Shown in pieces: positions 32,027 to 42,100 of a stretch of 64,000 nt of DNA. Every line of letters begins with the position of its first letter. The stretch's first letter is position 1. The notes beneath the pieces were generated by a model that searched no databases, was not told the origin of the DNA, and saw nothing but the letters and a program-made list of their open reading frames with translations. Source of the stretch: Nocardia sp. NBC_00416 (GTDB lineage: Bacteria > Actinomycetota > Actinomycetes > Mycobacteriales > Mycobacteriaceae); contig NZ_CP107932.1 in the NCBI RefSeq assembly GCF_036032445.1, positions 4,218,501 through 4,282,500 of the forward strand. The letters are read 5' to 3'. The position numbers and the translations under genes were made by a program.

Positions 32027-33115
32027 GTGCCCGAATCCGACCTGATCACCATCGGTGCGTTCGCCCGCTCGTGCGGTATCACGGCCAGCGCGCTGCGTTT
32101 CTACGACGACTCCGGTCTGCTGGCGCCGGCCGGGGTCGACGAGATCACCGGCTACCGCTACTACGCCCCAGCCCAGGTGGATCGAGCCGTGACGATTCGC
32201 CGATTGCGGGATATCGATATGCCGCTGGACGGTATCGCCGGGGTGCTGGCTGCCGACGCGCACGACGCGGCCGCACTCATCGACACCTACGTGGCGGGGC
32301 TGGTCGAACGCACCCGGCAGGCGCGGCGGACCGCCGAGGTGGTGAAAGCCGCCCTGGGCGAACCCTCCGGATGGTGGGTGGCGACGGTACGGGGGCCGGT
32401 GCTCGCGGCGGCGGTCGAGCAGATACTCGCCGCCACCGGAACCGATCCCGACCTGCCGGTGCTGGCCGGCGTACGCGTCGAGGCGACATCCGACTCGCTG
32501 ACGTTCACGGCCACCGACCGGTACCGTCTGTCGACCCGCACGGTGGTCCCCGAACAGGCCGGATCGTCCGAATGGGCCGCCACGGTCGACGGCGCCGAAC
32601 TGAGCGCGGCGCTGCCGGAGATCCGCGGCGCCCATCTGGTCGATATCGAAGCCGGCGAGCGCAGCGTCCGGTTCCGTTCGGCCGACGGAGTCGTACGCCC
32701 CTGCCGGACGCTCGCCGAACCGTTCCCCGATCATCGGGGGCTGCTGGCCGCGCTGCCGGTGGCGCCCACCCACGCCGTGGTCTCGAAGCACGAGTTGATG
32801 GGCGCACTGGAACAGCAGCGGGCGCGCTACCTGCGGCTGACGGTATCGCCGGACTCGGTGGCCCTGGCGGGCACCGACGAGGAGTCGGCCACCGTCCTTT
32901 CCGCGCTGGTCACCGGCCCGTCTGTCGATATCTTCTTCGGTTTCACCATCCTGCACCCGGCCGTCGCCACCGCCATCGGACCCGATGTGCGACTCGATAT
33001 CGGCGGCCCCACCGACCCGATGGTCGTCCGGTCCGCGGACAACGGCGACCTGACCACCCTGGCCATGCCGGTCGCACCCTCAGTTATCGACGCAGAGAAC
33101 GGTTCCCACACATGA
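32027..33115 (+). CDS. MerR-type DNA-binding domain fused to a sliding-clamp-like (DnaN) domain
   Basis: 362 residues. Residues 1-70 are a MerR helix-turn-helix (TIGAFARSCGITASALRFYDDSGLLAPAGVDEITGYRYY), followed by a dimerisation helix to about residue 110. The rest resembles DNA polymerase III beta-clamp domains (LPVLAGVRVEATSDSLTFTATDRYRLSTRTV, then LSAALPEIRG), a strand-rich pattern seen in clamp domains 2 and 3. Such MerR-clamp fusions exist in actinobacteria, but their role is not settled: the clamp part could bind a ligand or a replication protein. GTG 32027 is supported by the promoter. The stop codon overlaps the next start (ATGA). Confidence 0.88.
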   Translation: MPESDLITIGAFARSCGITASALRFYDDSGLLAPAGVDEITGYRYYAPAQVDRAVTIRRLRDIDMPLDGIAGVLAADAHDAAALIDTYVAGLVERTRQARRTAEVVKAALGEPSGWWVATVRGPVLAAAVEQILAATGTDPDLPVLAGVRVEATSDSLTFTATDRYRLSTRTVVPEQAGSSEWAATVDGAELSAALPEIRGAHLVDIEAGERSVRFRSADGVVRPCRTLAEPFPDHRGLLAALPVAPTHAVVSKHELMGALEQQRARYLRLTVSPDSVALAGTDEESATVLSALVTGPSVDIFFGFTILHPAVATAIGPDVRLDIGGPTDPMVVRSADNGDLTTLAMPVAPSVIDAENGSHT

Positions 33116-33624
33116 CCTCCACCGACCAGTTGTCCCCCGACTCCACCATGAACGCGATCACCGAGGCCGTCGCACTCGGCCGAGACGGCGATGCCGCCAC
33201 CGCCCGCATCCGTCTCCTGGAGATCTGGCGCGGACTCGGCACTGCGGGCGATCCGCTGCACCGCTGCACCCTCGCCCACTACCTGGCCGACCTCTACGAG
33301 GACCCCGCCCAGGCGCTGGCCTGGGACATCCGGGCGCTCGACGCGGCCGACGCCCTCACCGACGATCGCGTCCAGCGGCATCACGCGGGCCTACAGGTCG
33401 CGGGGTTCTATCCGTCGCTGCACCTGAACCTGGCCGATAACTATCGACGGCTCGGGTCGTGGGTGGCCGCCGGCGAACAGCTCACCGCCGCCCGGGAACG
33501 TCTCGACGCTCTCCCCGACGACGCCTACGGCGCGATGATCCGTACGGCGCTCACCGAGGTCGCCGAAGCGGTCGACCGGCGGTCCACCGAGCGGCGCGCG
33601 AGCGCACCCGGCCCAGCTGCCTGA
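33112..33624 (+). CDS. Tetratricopeptide-like helical protein coupled to the MerR-clamp
   Basis: 170 residues, all helical, with TPR-like spacing (LGRDGDAATARIRLLEIWRGL, CTLAHYLADLYEDPAQALAWDIRALDAADAL, LHLNLADNYRRLGSWVAAGEQLTAARERLDAL). It is translationally coupled to the MerR-clamp gene through an ATGA overlap. TPR folds mediate protein-protein contact, so it may be the partner or the target of the clamp-fused regulator. The last 15 residues are low complexity. No enzyme motif is seen. Confidence 0.82.
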   Translation: MTSTDQLSPDSTMNAITEAVALGRDGDAATARIRLLEIWRGLGTAGDPLHRCTLAHYLADLYEDPAQALAWDIRALDAADALTDDRVQRHHAGLQVAGFYPSLHLNLADNYRRLGSWVAAGEQLTAARERLDALPDDAYGAMIRTALTEVAEAVDRRSTERRASAPGPAA

Positions 33625-33695
33625 CGCCGGGTGGGTTCCGGGTGCCCGACCCGCGACCACAGCTCCCGATGAACACCGAACCACCCGGGCGGTGG

Positions 33696-34217
33696 TCATC
33701 CCGTGGTGAGTTTCGCGGAGTCGGGGGCGTAGACGGTCATCCAGTGCGGCCGCAGCCGATAGAAGACCACATCGTTGTCCCAGTCGAAGGCGTCGTCACC
33801 GTAGAGGTCCTTGAAGTACGCGAGCAGTTCCGGCCACTCCGCGTCCGGTGCGCCGCCGTCCGGATTCACGACCTCCACGGTGCCGTGGGTGAACACACCC
33901 AGATCCTCACCGCGCAGATGCGCGACACTCGCGCTCGGACGAGCGGCGAGGTGGCGGGCCTTGGCCGCGGTGCGCGCGGTGCCGAAATACCACCGGCCGT
34001 GCAGGAAATGGCCGTCGACGGCGCTGATTCTCGGCTCGCTGGCGGCGGTCACCGTGGACAGCGCAAGGATGCACATACCGGAAAGAACCGTGGCGAGCTG
34101 CTCCGCGGTCAAGCTGCGGTCGGTGGAGATGATCGAGCGTAGGTGACTCGTGGAACGTGCGAGGGACGCGTCGAGCAGGGCCTGCAGTTCGGTGAGCTCT
34201 TCTGGTGTTTCGCGCAT
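33696..34217 (-). CDS. Pyridoxamine-5'-phosphate-oxidase-like split-barrel protein
   Basis: 173 residues. MCILALSTVTAASEPRISAVDGHFLHGRWYFGTARTAAKARHLAARPSASVAHLRG is the FMN-binding split barrel typical of general-stress PPOX proteins. No complete set of pyridoxamine-phosphate residues is seen, so true PdxH activity is unlikely. ATG 34217 is taken because the alternative upstream extension is low complexity and unlike the family. It is divergent from cstA across a 190-base gap that holds a palindrome. Confidence 0.82.
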   Translation of the reverse strand: MRETPEELTELQALLDASLARSTSHLRSIISTDRSLTAEQLATVLSGMCILALSTVTAASEPRISAVDGHFLHGRWYFGTARTAAKARHLAARPSASVAHLRGEDLGVFTHGTVEVVNPDGGAPDAEWPELLAYFKDLYGDDAFDWDNDVVFYRLRPHWMTVYAPDSAKLTTG

Positions 34218-34347
34218 CGCCCCACCGTATGCGCGCCCGGCTGCGTTCCGGTTGACCGAAATTGCTCGATTCCGGGTTGCGCGCAGAGCCACCGGGATCC
34301 GCTCAGCGCGCCACAGCGACCGTTCACCGCAATCATGCGAGCGCCGG

Positions 34348-34362
34348 GTAACCATCGGTTAC
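34348..34362. promoter_or_regulatory. Palindromic candidate operator upstream of cstA
   Basis: Perfect inverted repeat GTAACC-ATC-GGTTAC, 45 bases before the cstA start codon and between divergent genes. The regulator is unknown. Confidence 0.45.
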
Positions 34363-34406
34363 GTTCAGGTGACCGGCATGTTCGCTCGCTGTACAGGAGT
34401 TGCCCG

Positions 34407-36668
34407 ATGGGGACTATCGAATACCTCGAGACCGACCCCGACCTACCACCCGTGGGTGTGGTCGACCGGTCCCCGATCACACCCGCGAAGAAAGCGATCT
34501 TCGCGGGCATCGGTGTGCTCGGCGCCGTCGCCTGGACGATTCTGGCGATCGCGCGCGGCGAATCGGTGAACGCGGTGTGGATCGTGATCGCCGCGGTCTG
34601 CACCTACATCATCGCCTACCGGTTCTACGCGCGGCTCATCGAATACAAGATCGTGAAACCGCGCGACGACCTCGCCACACCCGCCGAGATCTTGGACAAC
34701 GGCAAGGACTTCATGCCGATGGACCGGCGGGTGCTGTTCGGGCACCATTTCGCGGCCATCGCGGGCGCCGGTCCACTGGTCGGGCCGGTGCTGGCCGCCC
34801 AGATGGGTTATCTGCCGGGCACGATCTGGATCATCGTGGGCGTCGTGTTCGCCGGTGCGGTGCAGGACTACCTGGTGTTGTGGGTGTCGATGAAGCGGCG
34901 CGGCCGCAGCCTCGGGCAGATGGCGCGCGACGAACTCGGCCTGATCGGCGGCGTCGCCGCGATCATCGGCGTGCTGGTGATCATGATGATCCTGCTGGCG
35001 GTGCTCGCGCTGGTCGTGGTCAACGCCCTCGCACACAGCCCGTGGGGTGTCTTCTCTATCGCCATGACCATCCCGATCGCCCTGTTCATGGGCGTGTACC
35101 TGCGGTATCTGCGGCCGGGCGCGGTCGGCGAGATCTCCGGCATCGGTTTCGTGCTGCTGATCCTGGCGATCATCGCGGGCGGCTGGGTATCGCACAACGA
35201 CACCTGGGCCGGCTGGTTCACCTTCCACCCGATCACCATCTCGTGGATGCTGATCGGCTACGGCTTCGTCGCCTCGGTGCTGCCGGTCTGGCTGCTGCTG
35301 GCGCCACGCGACTATCTGTCGACCTTCATGAAGATCGGCACCATCGGCCTGCTCGCGATCGGCATCCTTGTCACCATGCCGGTGCTGAAGGCGCCCGCGG
35401 TCTCGGAATTCGCGACCTCGGGCACCGGCCCGGCCTTCGCGGGCAGCCTGTTCCCGTTCCTGTTCATCACCATCGCCTGCGGTGCGCTGTCCGGTTTCCA
35501 CGCCCTGGTGGCGTCGGGGACGACGCCGAAACTGCTGGAAAAAGAATCGCACGCCAAGGTGATCGGCTACGGCGGCATGCTGATGGAGTCGTTCGTCGCG
35601 GTGATGGCGATCATCACCGCCTCGATCATCGACCAGCACCTGTACTTCGCGATGAACGCGCCTACCGGCGCGACCGGCGGCACCGCGGAAACCGCGGCGG
35701 CGTACACGAACAGCCTGGGCTTGTCGGGGCCGCCCACCAGCGGCGGCGCACTGAATCAGGCCGCGGTGGACGTCGGCGAGGAATCGGTCATCTCCCGCAC
35801 CGGCGGCGCCCCGACCCTGGCCATCGGCCTCTCCGAAGTGTTCTCCGGATTTCTCGGCGGCGCGGGGATGAAGTCGTTCTGGTACCACTTCGCGATCATG
35901 TTCGAGGCACTGTTCATCCTCACCACCATCGACGCGGGCACCCGGGTGGCGCGCTTCATGCTCTCGGACTCCCTCGGCAACCTGCGCGGCCCGGCACGGA
36001 AGTTCGCCGATCCGTCGTGGCGGGTGGGCGCCTGGGTGTGCTCGGCGGTCGTGGTGGCGGCCTGGGGATCGATCCTGCTGATGGGTGTGACCGATCCGCT
36101 GGGCGGGATCAACGCGCTGTTCCCGCTGTTCGGCATCGCCAACCAGCTGCTGGCCGCGATCGCGCTGGTCGTGGTGCTGACGATCCTGGTGAAGAAGGGT
36201 CTGACGAAATGGGCCTGGATCCCGGGGGTCGCGCTGGCCTGGGACCTCATCGTCACCATGACCGCGTCCTGGCAGAAGATCTTCTCCGCAGACCCGAAGG
36301 TGGGTTACTGGAAGCAGAACAGCATCTGTCGTGCGGCACGCGACGCCGGCGAGCTGTGCCTGACGGCGAAAACACCGGACGATGTGGACGCGGTGATCCG
36401 CAATACGTTCATCCAGGGCGTCCTGTCGATCGTCTTCGCGGTGCTGGTGTTGATCGTCGTGCTGGCCGCGGCCTGGGTGTGCTATCGGGTCTGGAAGTCC
36501 GGTGACACCTCGACCACCGAATCGCCGGAGGAGCCGTCGAAGATCTTCGCGCCCAGTGGTTTCCTGCCGACCGCACCGGAGCGGGAGCTGCAGAAGCAGT
36601 GGAACGAGCGGATCGCCGAGGGGCAGGTCGCGGTGCCCGGCGCCGCCCACGCGGAGGCACGGAATTGA
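34407..36668 (+). CDS. cstA: CstA family pyruvate/peptide transporter
   Basis: 753 residues with about 16 hydrophobic segments. The family is unmistakable: RFYARLIEYKIVKPRDDLATPAEILDNGKDFMPMDRRVLFGHHFAAIAGAGPLVGPVLAAQMGYLPGTIWI. CstA proteins import pyruvate, and possibly peptides, and are induced by carbon starvation. ATG 34407 has AGGAGT upstream; the frame is open farther upstream but holds no family sequence. A small YbdD protein is translationally coupled behind it, as in Escherichia coli cstA-ybdD, where the small protein is needed for transport. Confidence 0.95.
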   Translation: MGTIEYLETDPDLPPVGVVDRSPITPAKKAIFAGIGVLGAVAWTILAIARGESVNAVWIVIAAVCTYIIAYRFYARLIEYKIVKPRDDLATPAEILDNGKDFMPMDRRVLFGHHFAAIAGAGPLVGPVLAAQMGYLPGTIWIIVGVVFAGAVQDYLVLWVSMKRRGRSLGQMARDELGLIGGVAAIIGVLVIMMILLAVLALVVVNALAHSPWGVFSIAMTIPIALFMGVYLRYLRPGAVGEISGIGFVLLILAIIAGGWVSHNDTWAGWFTFHPITISWMLIGYGFVASVLPVWLLLAPRDYLSTFMKIGTIGLLAIGILVTMPVLKAPAVSEFATSGTGPAFAGSLFPFLFITIACGALSGFHALVASGTTPKLLEKESHAKVIGYGGMLMESFVAVMAIITASIIDQHLYFAMNAPTGATGGTAETAAAYTNSLGLSGPPTSGGALNQAAVDVGEESVISRTGGAPTLAIGLSEVFSGFLGGAGMKSFWYHFAIMFEALFILTTIDAGTRVARFMLSDSLGNLRGPARKFADPSWRVGAWVCSAVVVAAWGSILLMGVTDPLGGINALFPLFGIANQLLAAIALVVVLTILVKKGLTKWAWIPGVALAWDLIVTMTASWQKIFSADPKVGYWKQNSICRAARDAGELCLTAKTPDDVDAVIRNTFIQGVLSIVFAVLVLIVVLAAAWVCYRVWKSGDTSTTESPEEPSKIFAPSGFLPTAPERELQKQWNERIAEGQVAVPGAAHAEARN

Positions 36669-36922
36669 CCCGCCAGGTCCTGCCGGACATCGGCACGCCC
36701 GCCGGCGGCGGGGTTTCCGGCCACCCGGGAGTGACCGCGGTGGCGCGGGGCGTGCGGGCGGTGCTCTGGTACCTCGACTCCGTCGTCGGCGGACAGGACT
36801 ACCAGCGGTACCTCGCGCATATGCGCAGAACGCATCCCGGCTCTCCGGTGGCGAGCAAACGGGAGTACTGGCGCGAACGGTACGCCGACGCGGATCGCAA
36901 CCCGGGTGCGCGCTGCTGCTGA
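36665..36922 (+). CDS. YbdD/YjiX family small protein
   Basis: 85 residues from TTG 36665, overlapping the cstA stop codon. VGGQDYQRYLAHMRRTHPGSPVASKREYWRERYADAD is the DUF466 (YbdD/YjiX) signature, which is usually about 65 residues long. In Escherichia coli the corresponding small proteins are required for pyruvate uptake by CstA and BtsT. The coupling and order here fit the same role. The start codon is weak, but the overlap makes it the natural choice. Confidence 0.85.
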   Translation: MTRQVLPDIGTPAGGGVSGHPGVTAVARGVRAVLWYLDSVVGGQDYQRYLAHMRRTHPGSPVASKREYWRERYADADRNPGARCC

Positions 36923-36938
36923 ACGCTCAGCGCGGGTA

Positions 36939-36971
36939 GGCGGCGGGGCCGGGCCCACCGGACCCGCCGCC
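36939..36971 (+). terminator. Terminator of the cstA operon
   Basis: GC-rich hairpin with arms GGCGGCGGG and CCCGCCGCC (further pairing inside), followed by CTTTCC, 17 bases past the small gene's stop codon. Confidence 0.7.
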
Positions 36972-37030
36972 TTTCCTCACCGGCACTGATGTCTTTTTTC
37001 CGCTAGCTCGAGACCGCACGAGCTGACATC

Positions 37031-38584
37031 GTGAGGGGTGTGAGCATTACGGCCTTGGACTTCGAACGCTGCTACCGCGCGGTGGCGGCCCGCGACTCTC
37101 GTTTCGACGGGCAGTTCTACACCGCCGTACGCACCACCGGAATCTACTGCCGGCCCTCCTGCCCGGCGATCACCCCGAAGCGGGTGAACGTCACCTTCCT
37201 ACCGACCTCCGCCGCGGCCCAGCAGGCCGGCTACCGCGCCTGCCGGCGCTGCCTCCCCGACGCCGCGCCCGGTTCCCCGCTGTGGAACACCCGCGCGGAT
37301 CTGGCCGCCCGTGCCATGCGGCTCATCGGTGACGGCGTGGTGGAACGCGGTGGCGTACCCGGACTGGCGTCCGCGCTCGGTTACTCGCAGCGCCAGCTGA
37401 CCCGGGTGCTCACCAGCGAACTCGGCGCGGGCCCGCTCGCTCTGGCCCGGGCCCACCGGGCGCATACGGCGCGGTTGCTGATCCAGACCACGGCCATGCC
37501 GATGTCGGATATCGCCTTCGCCGCCGGATTCGCGAGCATTCGGCAGTTCAACGACACCGTGCGCGAGGTGTTCGCGGTCAGCCCCAGCACCATGCGCAGC
37601 GAGGCGCAGCGCGCGAAGACCCACAGCGCCCCGGCGACCAACGGGACCCTGACTCTGCGCCTGCCCTACCGCACACCGCTGGACCGCGACTGGCTGGAAT
37701 GGTTCCTGTCCGCCCATATCGTGCCAGGGCTGGAACTCTGGCAGACCGCCCCTGACGGCGAAGGCTACTACCTGCGCAATATCCGCACCCCGCACGGATA
37801 CGCCGGGGTGAGACTCACGGTGCGACCGGGGCACGTCCGCGCGGAGCTGACCCTGCGCGATATGCGCGACCTCGCGCCCGCGGTAGCCCGGGTCCGGCAT
37901 CTGCTCGACCTAGACGCCGACCCGGTAGCGATCGACGAAGCCCTCACCCGGGCCGGCGTCACGGACGATGACCCCACCGGCCCACACCCGGACCGCGCCT
38001 GGTTCGTTCCCGGAATACGAGTGCCGGGCTGCGTGGACGGGCCGGAGCTGCTGCTGCGCACCATGATCGGACAGCAGATCTCGGTGGCGGCCGCCAACAC
38101 CCATACCGCCCGGCTGGTAGCGGCGCTCGGGGAGCCGGCCGACGGTCCGATTCCACGACTGTTCCCGACTCCGGCGGCCATCGCCGAACGCGGCGCCGAA
38201 GTGCTCACCGGCCCGGCCCAACGCATCCGGTCGATCACCGCGGCCGCCGCGGCGATCGACACCGGCGACCTGGTCCTGCACCAGGGCCGAACCGCCGCCG
38301 AACTGCGCCGCGACCTGCTCGCACTGGACGGGGTCGGTCCGTGGACCGCCGACTACGTGACGATGCGCCTGCTCGCCGACCCCGACATCCTGTTGAACAC
38401 CGATCTCGTCGTCCGCCGGGGCGCCGCCCGGCACGGCATCGACCTGAGCGATGCCGCGCAGTGGTCGCCCTGGCGCTCCTACCTGTCCATGCAGCTGTGG
38501 CGGACCGAGCTGCGCACCCGCGCCGCAAGACCGGAACCCAGCGAGACGACCTCCGAACCCGAGACGAAAGCGAGTACCGACTGA
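37031..38584 (+). CDS. Ada-AlkA fusion: methylphosphotriester-sensing regulator plus 3-methyladenine DNA glycosylase
   Basis: 517 residues. The Ada-type zinc domain has Cys40, Cys44, Cys71 and Cys74, with Cys40 as the likely methyl acceptor. Residues about 85-190 form an AraC-type DNA-binding domain (SDIAFAAGFASIRQFNDTV). The C-terminal half is an AlkA-type HhH-GPD glycosylase (LDGVGPWTADYVTMRLLADPDILLNTDLVV, catalytic Asp458). The protein should sense DNA methylation, activate repair genes and excise alkylated bases. The start is GTG 37031 or GTG 37040. The next gene, ogt, is coupled by an overlapping stop/start. Confidence 0.93.
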   Translation: MRGVSITALDFERCYRAVAARDSRFDGQFYTAVRTTGIYCRPSCPAITPKRVNVTFLPTSAAAQQAGYRACRRCLPDAAPGSPLWNTRADLAARAMRLIGDGVVERGGVPGLASALGYSQRQLTRVLTSELGAGPLALARAHRAHTARLLIQTTAMPMSDIAFAAGFASIRQFNDTVREVFAVSPSTMRSEAQRAKTHSAPATNGTLTLRLPYRTPLDRDWLEWFLSAHIVPGLELWQTAPDGEGYYLRNIRTPHGYAGVRLTVRPGHVRAELTLRDMRDLAPAVARVRHLLDLDADPVAIDEALTRAGVTDDDPTGPHPDRAWFVPGIRVPGCVDGPELLLRTMIGQQISVAAANTHTARLVAALGEPADGPIPRLFPTPAAIAERGAEVLTGPAQRIRSITAAAAAIDTGDLVLHQGRTAAELRRDLLALDGVGPWTADYVTMRLLADPDILLNTDLVVRRGAARHGIDLSDAAQWSPWRSYLSMQLWRTELRTRAARPEPSETTSEPETKASTD

Positions 38585-39120
38585 TGTCCGCTCCCACCGT
38601 GTCCCTGCCCACCGCGACCCTCACCCGCACCGCCGATATCGCCACCGTCGACACCGTGCTCGGCCCGTTCACCACCATCGTGGACTCCGACGGCGCGGTA
38701 CTGGCAGCCGGGTGGACCGCCGAACCCGAAGCGCTCCGCACCGTCGTGCACCCCATATTGCGCCCCGACGCCCTGCGGACCCGCCGCGATCTCGGCGCCG
38801 TGACCGATGCCGTCATCGCCTACCACCGCGGCGACCTGACCGCGATCGATACCGTGGTGGTGCGTCAGTGGTCGGGGGAATTCCTGCGGCACGCCTGGGA
38901 TGTACTGCGCACGGTCCCCGCGGGCAACCCGATCACCTACACCGCCTTCGCCGCTCGCGCGGGGCGGCCCGCCGCCACCCGCGCCGCCGCGAGCGCCTGT
39001 GCCCGCAATGCCGCGGCACTGTTCGTCCCCTGCCACCGGGTGCTGCGCACCGACGGAACGCTGGGCGGCTTCCGCTGGGGTCTGGAGATCAAGCGTCGGC
39101 TCATCGACCTCGAAGCCTGA
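38584..39120 (+). CDS. ogt: Methylated-DNA--[protein]-cysteine S-methyltransferase
   Basis: 178 residues. The suicide acceptor motif PCHRV has Cys150, and the preceding helix-turn-helix (PAGNPITYTAFAARAGRPAATRAAASACARN) and LGGFRWGLEIKRRL complete the O6-alkylguanine transferase signature. It removes alkyl groups from guanine O6 in a single irreversible reaction. Its ATG overlaps the stop of the Ada-AlkA gene (TGATG), so the two form an adaptive-response operon. Confidence 0.95.
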   Translation: MSAPTVSLPTATLTRTADIATVDTVLGPFTTIVDSDGAVLAAGWTAEPEALRTVVHPILRPDALRTRRDLGAVTDAVIAYHRGDLTAIDTVVVRQWSGEFLRHAWDVLRTVPAGNPITYTAFAARAGRPAATRAAASACARNAAALFVPCHRVLRTDGTLGGFRWGLEIKRRLIDLEA

Positions 39121-39137
39121 TACCGGAGGCGGACGGG

Positions 39138-42100
39138 TCAGGCGATGGTGGCCTGCAGTTGGGAACCGTTGCGGCCGCGCACGACATGGAGGCGACTCGG
39201 AATACGCTGGCGCATCTCGTCGACATGACTGACCAGGCCCACCACCCGTCCGCCGGCGCGTAGTTCGTCGAGAACGCCCATCACCGCGTCGAGGGTGTCC
39301 GCGTCCAGACTGCCGAACCCCTCGTCGATGAACAGGGTGTCGAGGATGATTCCACCGGCCTCGGCGGCGACGGTATCGGCCAGGCCCAGCGCCAGGGCGA
39401 GGGAGGCCATGAACGTCTCGCCGCCGGAAAGTGTCCGGGCGGGCCGGACGACACCGGTGTAGTCGTCGCGAATATCCAGACCCAGTCCGCCGCGGCGGCC
39501 GTGGGTCCCGGCCCGGTCGGTGTGCACGAATTCGTAGCGGCCGCCCGACATCCGGCGCAACCGGGCCGACCCCGCCACCGCGACTTCTTCCAGTCGTGCC
39601 GCGAGCACATACGAGCGCAATGACATTCGCCGGTTGTTCGCACCGCGGCCGGCTACCACCTCGGCCAGATCGGCGAGTTCCCGATGTGCACGCTGGGCGG
39701 GGGCGATCAGATCCACGGCCGCCCACAGCTGCCCGCAGAGGGTCTCCAACTGGGTGACCCGGTGCACGGCGGACCCGTGGGCGGCGACCGCCTCGTCCAG
39801 TGCCGCACGAGCTGTCCGCACCGCTTCCGCGAGCGCCGCCGGATCTCCGGGTGTCGTCGCCGCGGCGGTCCGGATCTCCGGCTCGTCCAGCACTGCCTGC
39901 GCGGCGGCCCGGGTTTCGTCGGCCGTGGCGAGGGCGGCGCTGAGCGCCTGCTGCCGCTGCGGGCTGCGCGTGGCGGCGCCGACCAGCGGGGAGTACACGC
40001 GCAATGTCGCGAGCAGCTCTTCGGAACCGGTGCCCGATTCCGGCTGTTCGTCGTGCCGCTCGCGCTCGCCGCGGCCGGTCGCCTCGATATCGGACACCGG
40101 ACCGGAACTGGTCGGCGGGACAAGCCCCGCTGATATCGCCAGTCGTTCGACCCGCGCGATACAGCCCGCGACCCGTTCCCAGGCCGCCCGCGCCGCGGCA
40201 TGGGATTCCCGGCGCTCACCTGCGGCGCCGATGAGCGCGTGCAGACGCTCCCGCCGGCGGCCGATCGTCGCGTCCTGTCCCGCGGCGATACGCAACTTCG
40301 CGTCGATCTCGGCGAGCCGGGACTGCACCGCCTCGATCCGCGCCGCGATCGCGCCGGCGCGGGTCTCGGCGTCCCGCAGGGCATCGTGCAGTCGATTCTC
40401 GTCAGTGCGCAGGCGGGTGAGTTCGGCGGTACACGAGTCGGCCTGCCCGGCCAGTTCCGTGGCGTCACCGCAGCGCTCGGTGGCTGCCCGTAACGCTGCG
40501 GCGAGTTCGACACGGTCGGTATCCCCGCCGCGCGCGAGCAGCCCCTCGATATCTCCCTCCACCTCGGCGAACTCCGCCTGGGCGCGGTCGCGGCCGGCCT
40601 CGGCAGCACGTTCGGCGGCCGCCGCTTCCGCTTCGTCCTGCTCGGACACCGCGCTGTCCTCCGGCCGCGCGGGCCGCGGATGCTCGACCGATCCGCAGAC
40701 CGCGCAGGCCTGCCCGTCCAGCAGCCGCCCGGCCAGTTCGGCCGCCATCCCGGCCAGGCGTCGCTCGCGCAGGTCCAGCACGAGTTCGCGCGCCGCGAGA
40801 TGCCCGGCTCGCGCCGAATCCAGATCGACCCGGGCCCGATCGAGCGCGGTCCGCGCTCCGGCCAGATCCACCGCGGCGGTCGCGGTCGCCTGCAACCGGT
40901 CGTGTTCGGCCCGCAGCCCGGGCAGCGCCGCTTTCGCGTCGTCGGCTTCCCGCGCCCGCGCCTGCGCGGCCGCGATGATCTCCGGCAACCGGGCCCGGCG
41001 CTCGGTCAGTTCGGCCGACCGCGCACCGACCTCGTACGCCGTGGCGGACAGTTCGTCCAGTTCGGTGCGCAGTTTCTCGCCGAGCGCCGCGTCGGCGCGG
41101 ATCTCGTCCAGTTTGCCGAGCACCGCGCTCCAGCCGCGGATCGCGGTATCGAGCCCGAGATCCTCGTCGAATCCGGCGCCATCGTCCACGGAGACGAAGT
41201 CGACCCGGTCGCCGTCGTCGGTTCCGGGGTGGCCGGACGGTCTCGGCGGGGGTCCGGCGGGGGCGACGGCGAAGAGCGCGAATTCGTCGGTGCCCGCGGA
41301 TACCGGGCGCGGACCACGCGCCCCCTCCGCGGCGGACCGGTCGGGTGTTCGCCCGTCGACGCCCTCTGTTTCGGACCAGCCCAGCACCAAATGGATTCCC
41401 GGGATATCCGCGCCGGCGGGTTCCGTGGCCAACCGGGCCAGCCGTTCGGCCGCGGCCGCTGATTCGGCGTCGCAACGACGAGCCGCGCGCGCCGCCGTCT
41501 CGGCCTCGCCGAGGGCCGCGGCCACCGGCTCGGCGCGACGAGCCCGGTCCAGCTCACCGCGATCGGCGGCCCGCCCGTCGGCCGCGGCGGCGTACTGCTC
41601 GAGTTGCGCCCGCGCCAGCGCGAGCCGACGGCGCTGCTCGGCCGCACGCCGTTCGCTTTCGGCCCGCTCGTCGGCGCACGCCGACTGTTCGCGGCACTGA
41701 TCGAGTTCACGCTGGGTGACCTCGAGCTCGTGACGGGATCCGGTCAGCAGATCCTGGGACCACTCGACCGCGTCGAGGATATCGATCCGCTCGGTACGGT
41801 CGATCCCGGCCGTGACCGCGACCCGCGTGATCAGATCCTCCACATTGCGCTGCTGGGCGCCGATCTGGTCCTCCGACGCCTTGCGCTGAGCTGTCAGCCA
41901 CTGTTCGGCGGTGCCGAATCGCCCGGTGTCGAACAGTTTCTCCAGCAGCTTTTCCCGGTCCTCGTTCTCCGCACGCAGGAACTTCGCGAAGTCACCCTGC
42001 GGCAGCAGCACCACTTGGAAGAACTGGTCGGCGCTCATCCCCAGCAGCCGCACCACCTCCTCACCGATATCGGGAATGCGGGCGAGATTCGTGCCCTGCC

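Noticed and set aside
34443..36650. 735-codon minus-strand frame opposite cstA
   Set aside because: Composition (His/Arg/Asp-rich) is that of an antisense frame; cstA on the other strand is certain.
39634..41700. 688-codon Ser/Ala/Arg-rich plus-strand frame opposite sbcC
   Set aside because: Low-complexity shadow of the SbcC coiled-coil coding sequence.
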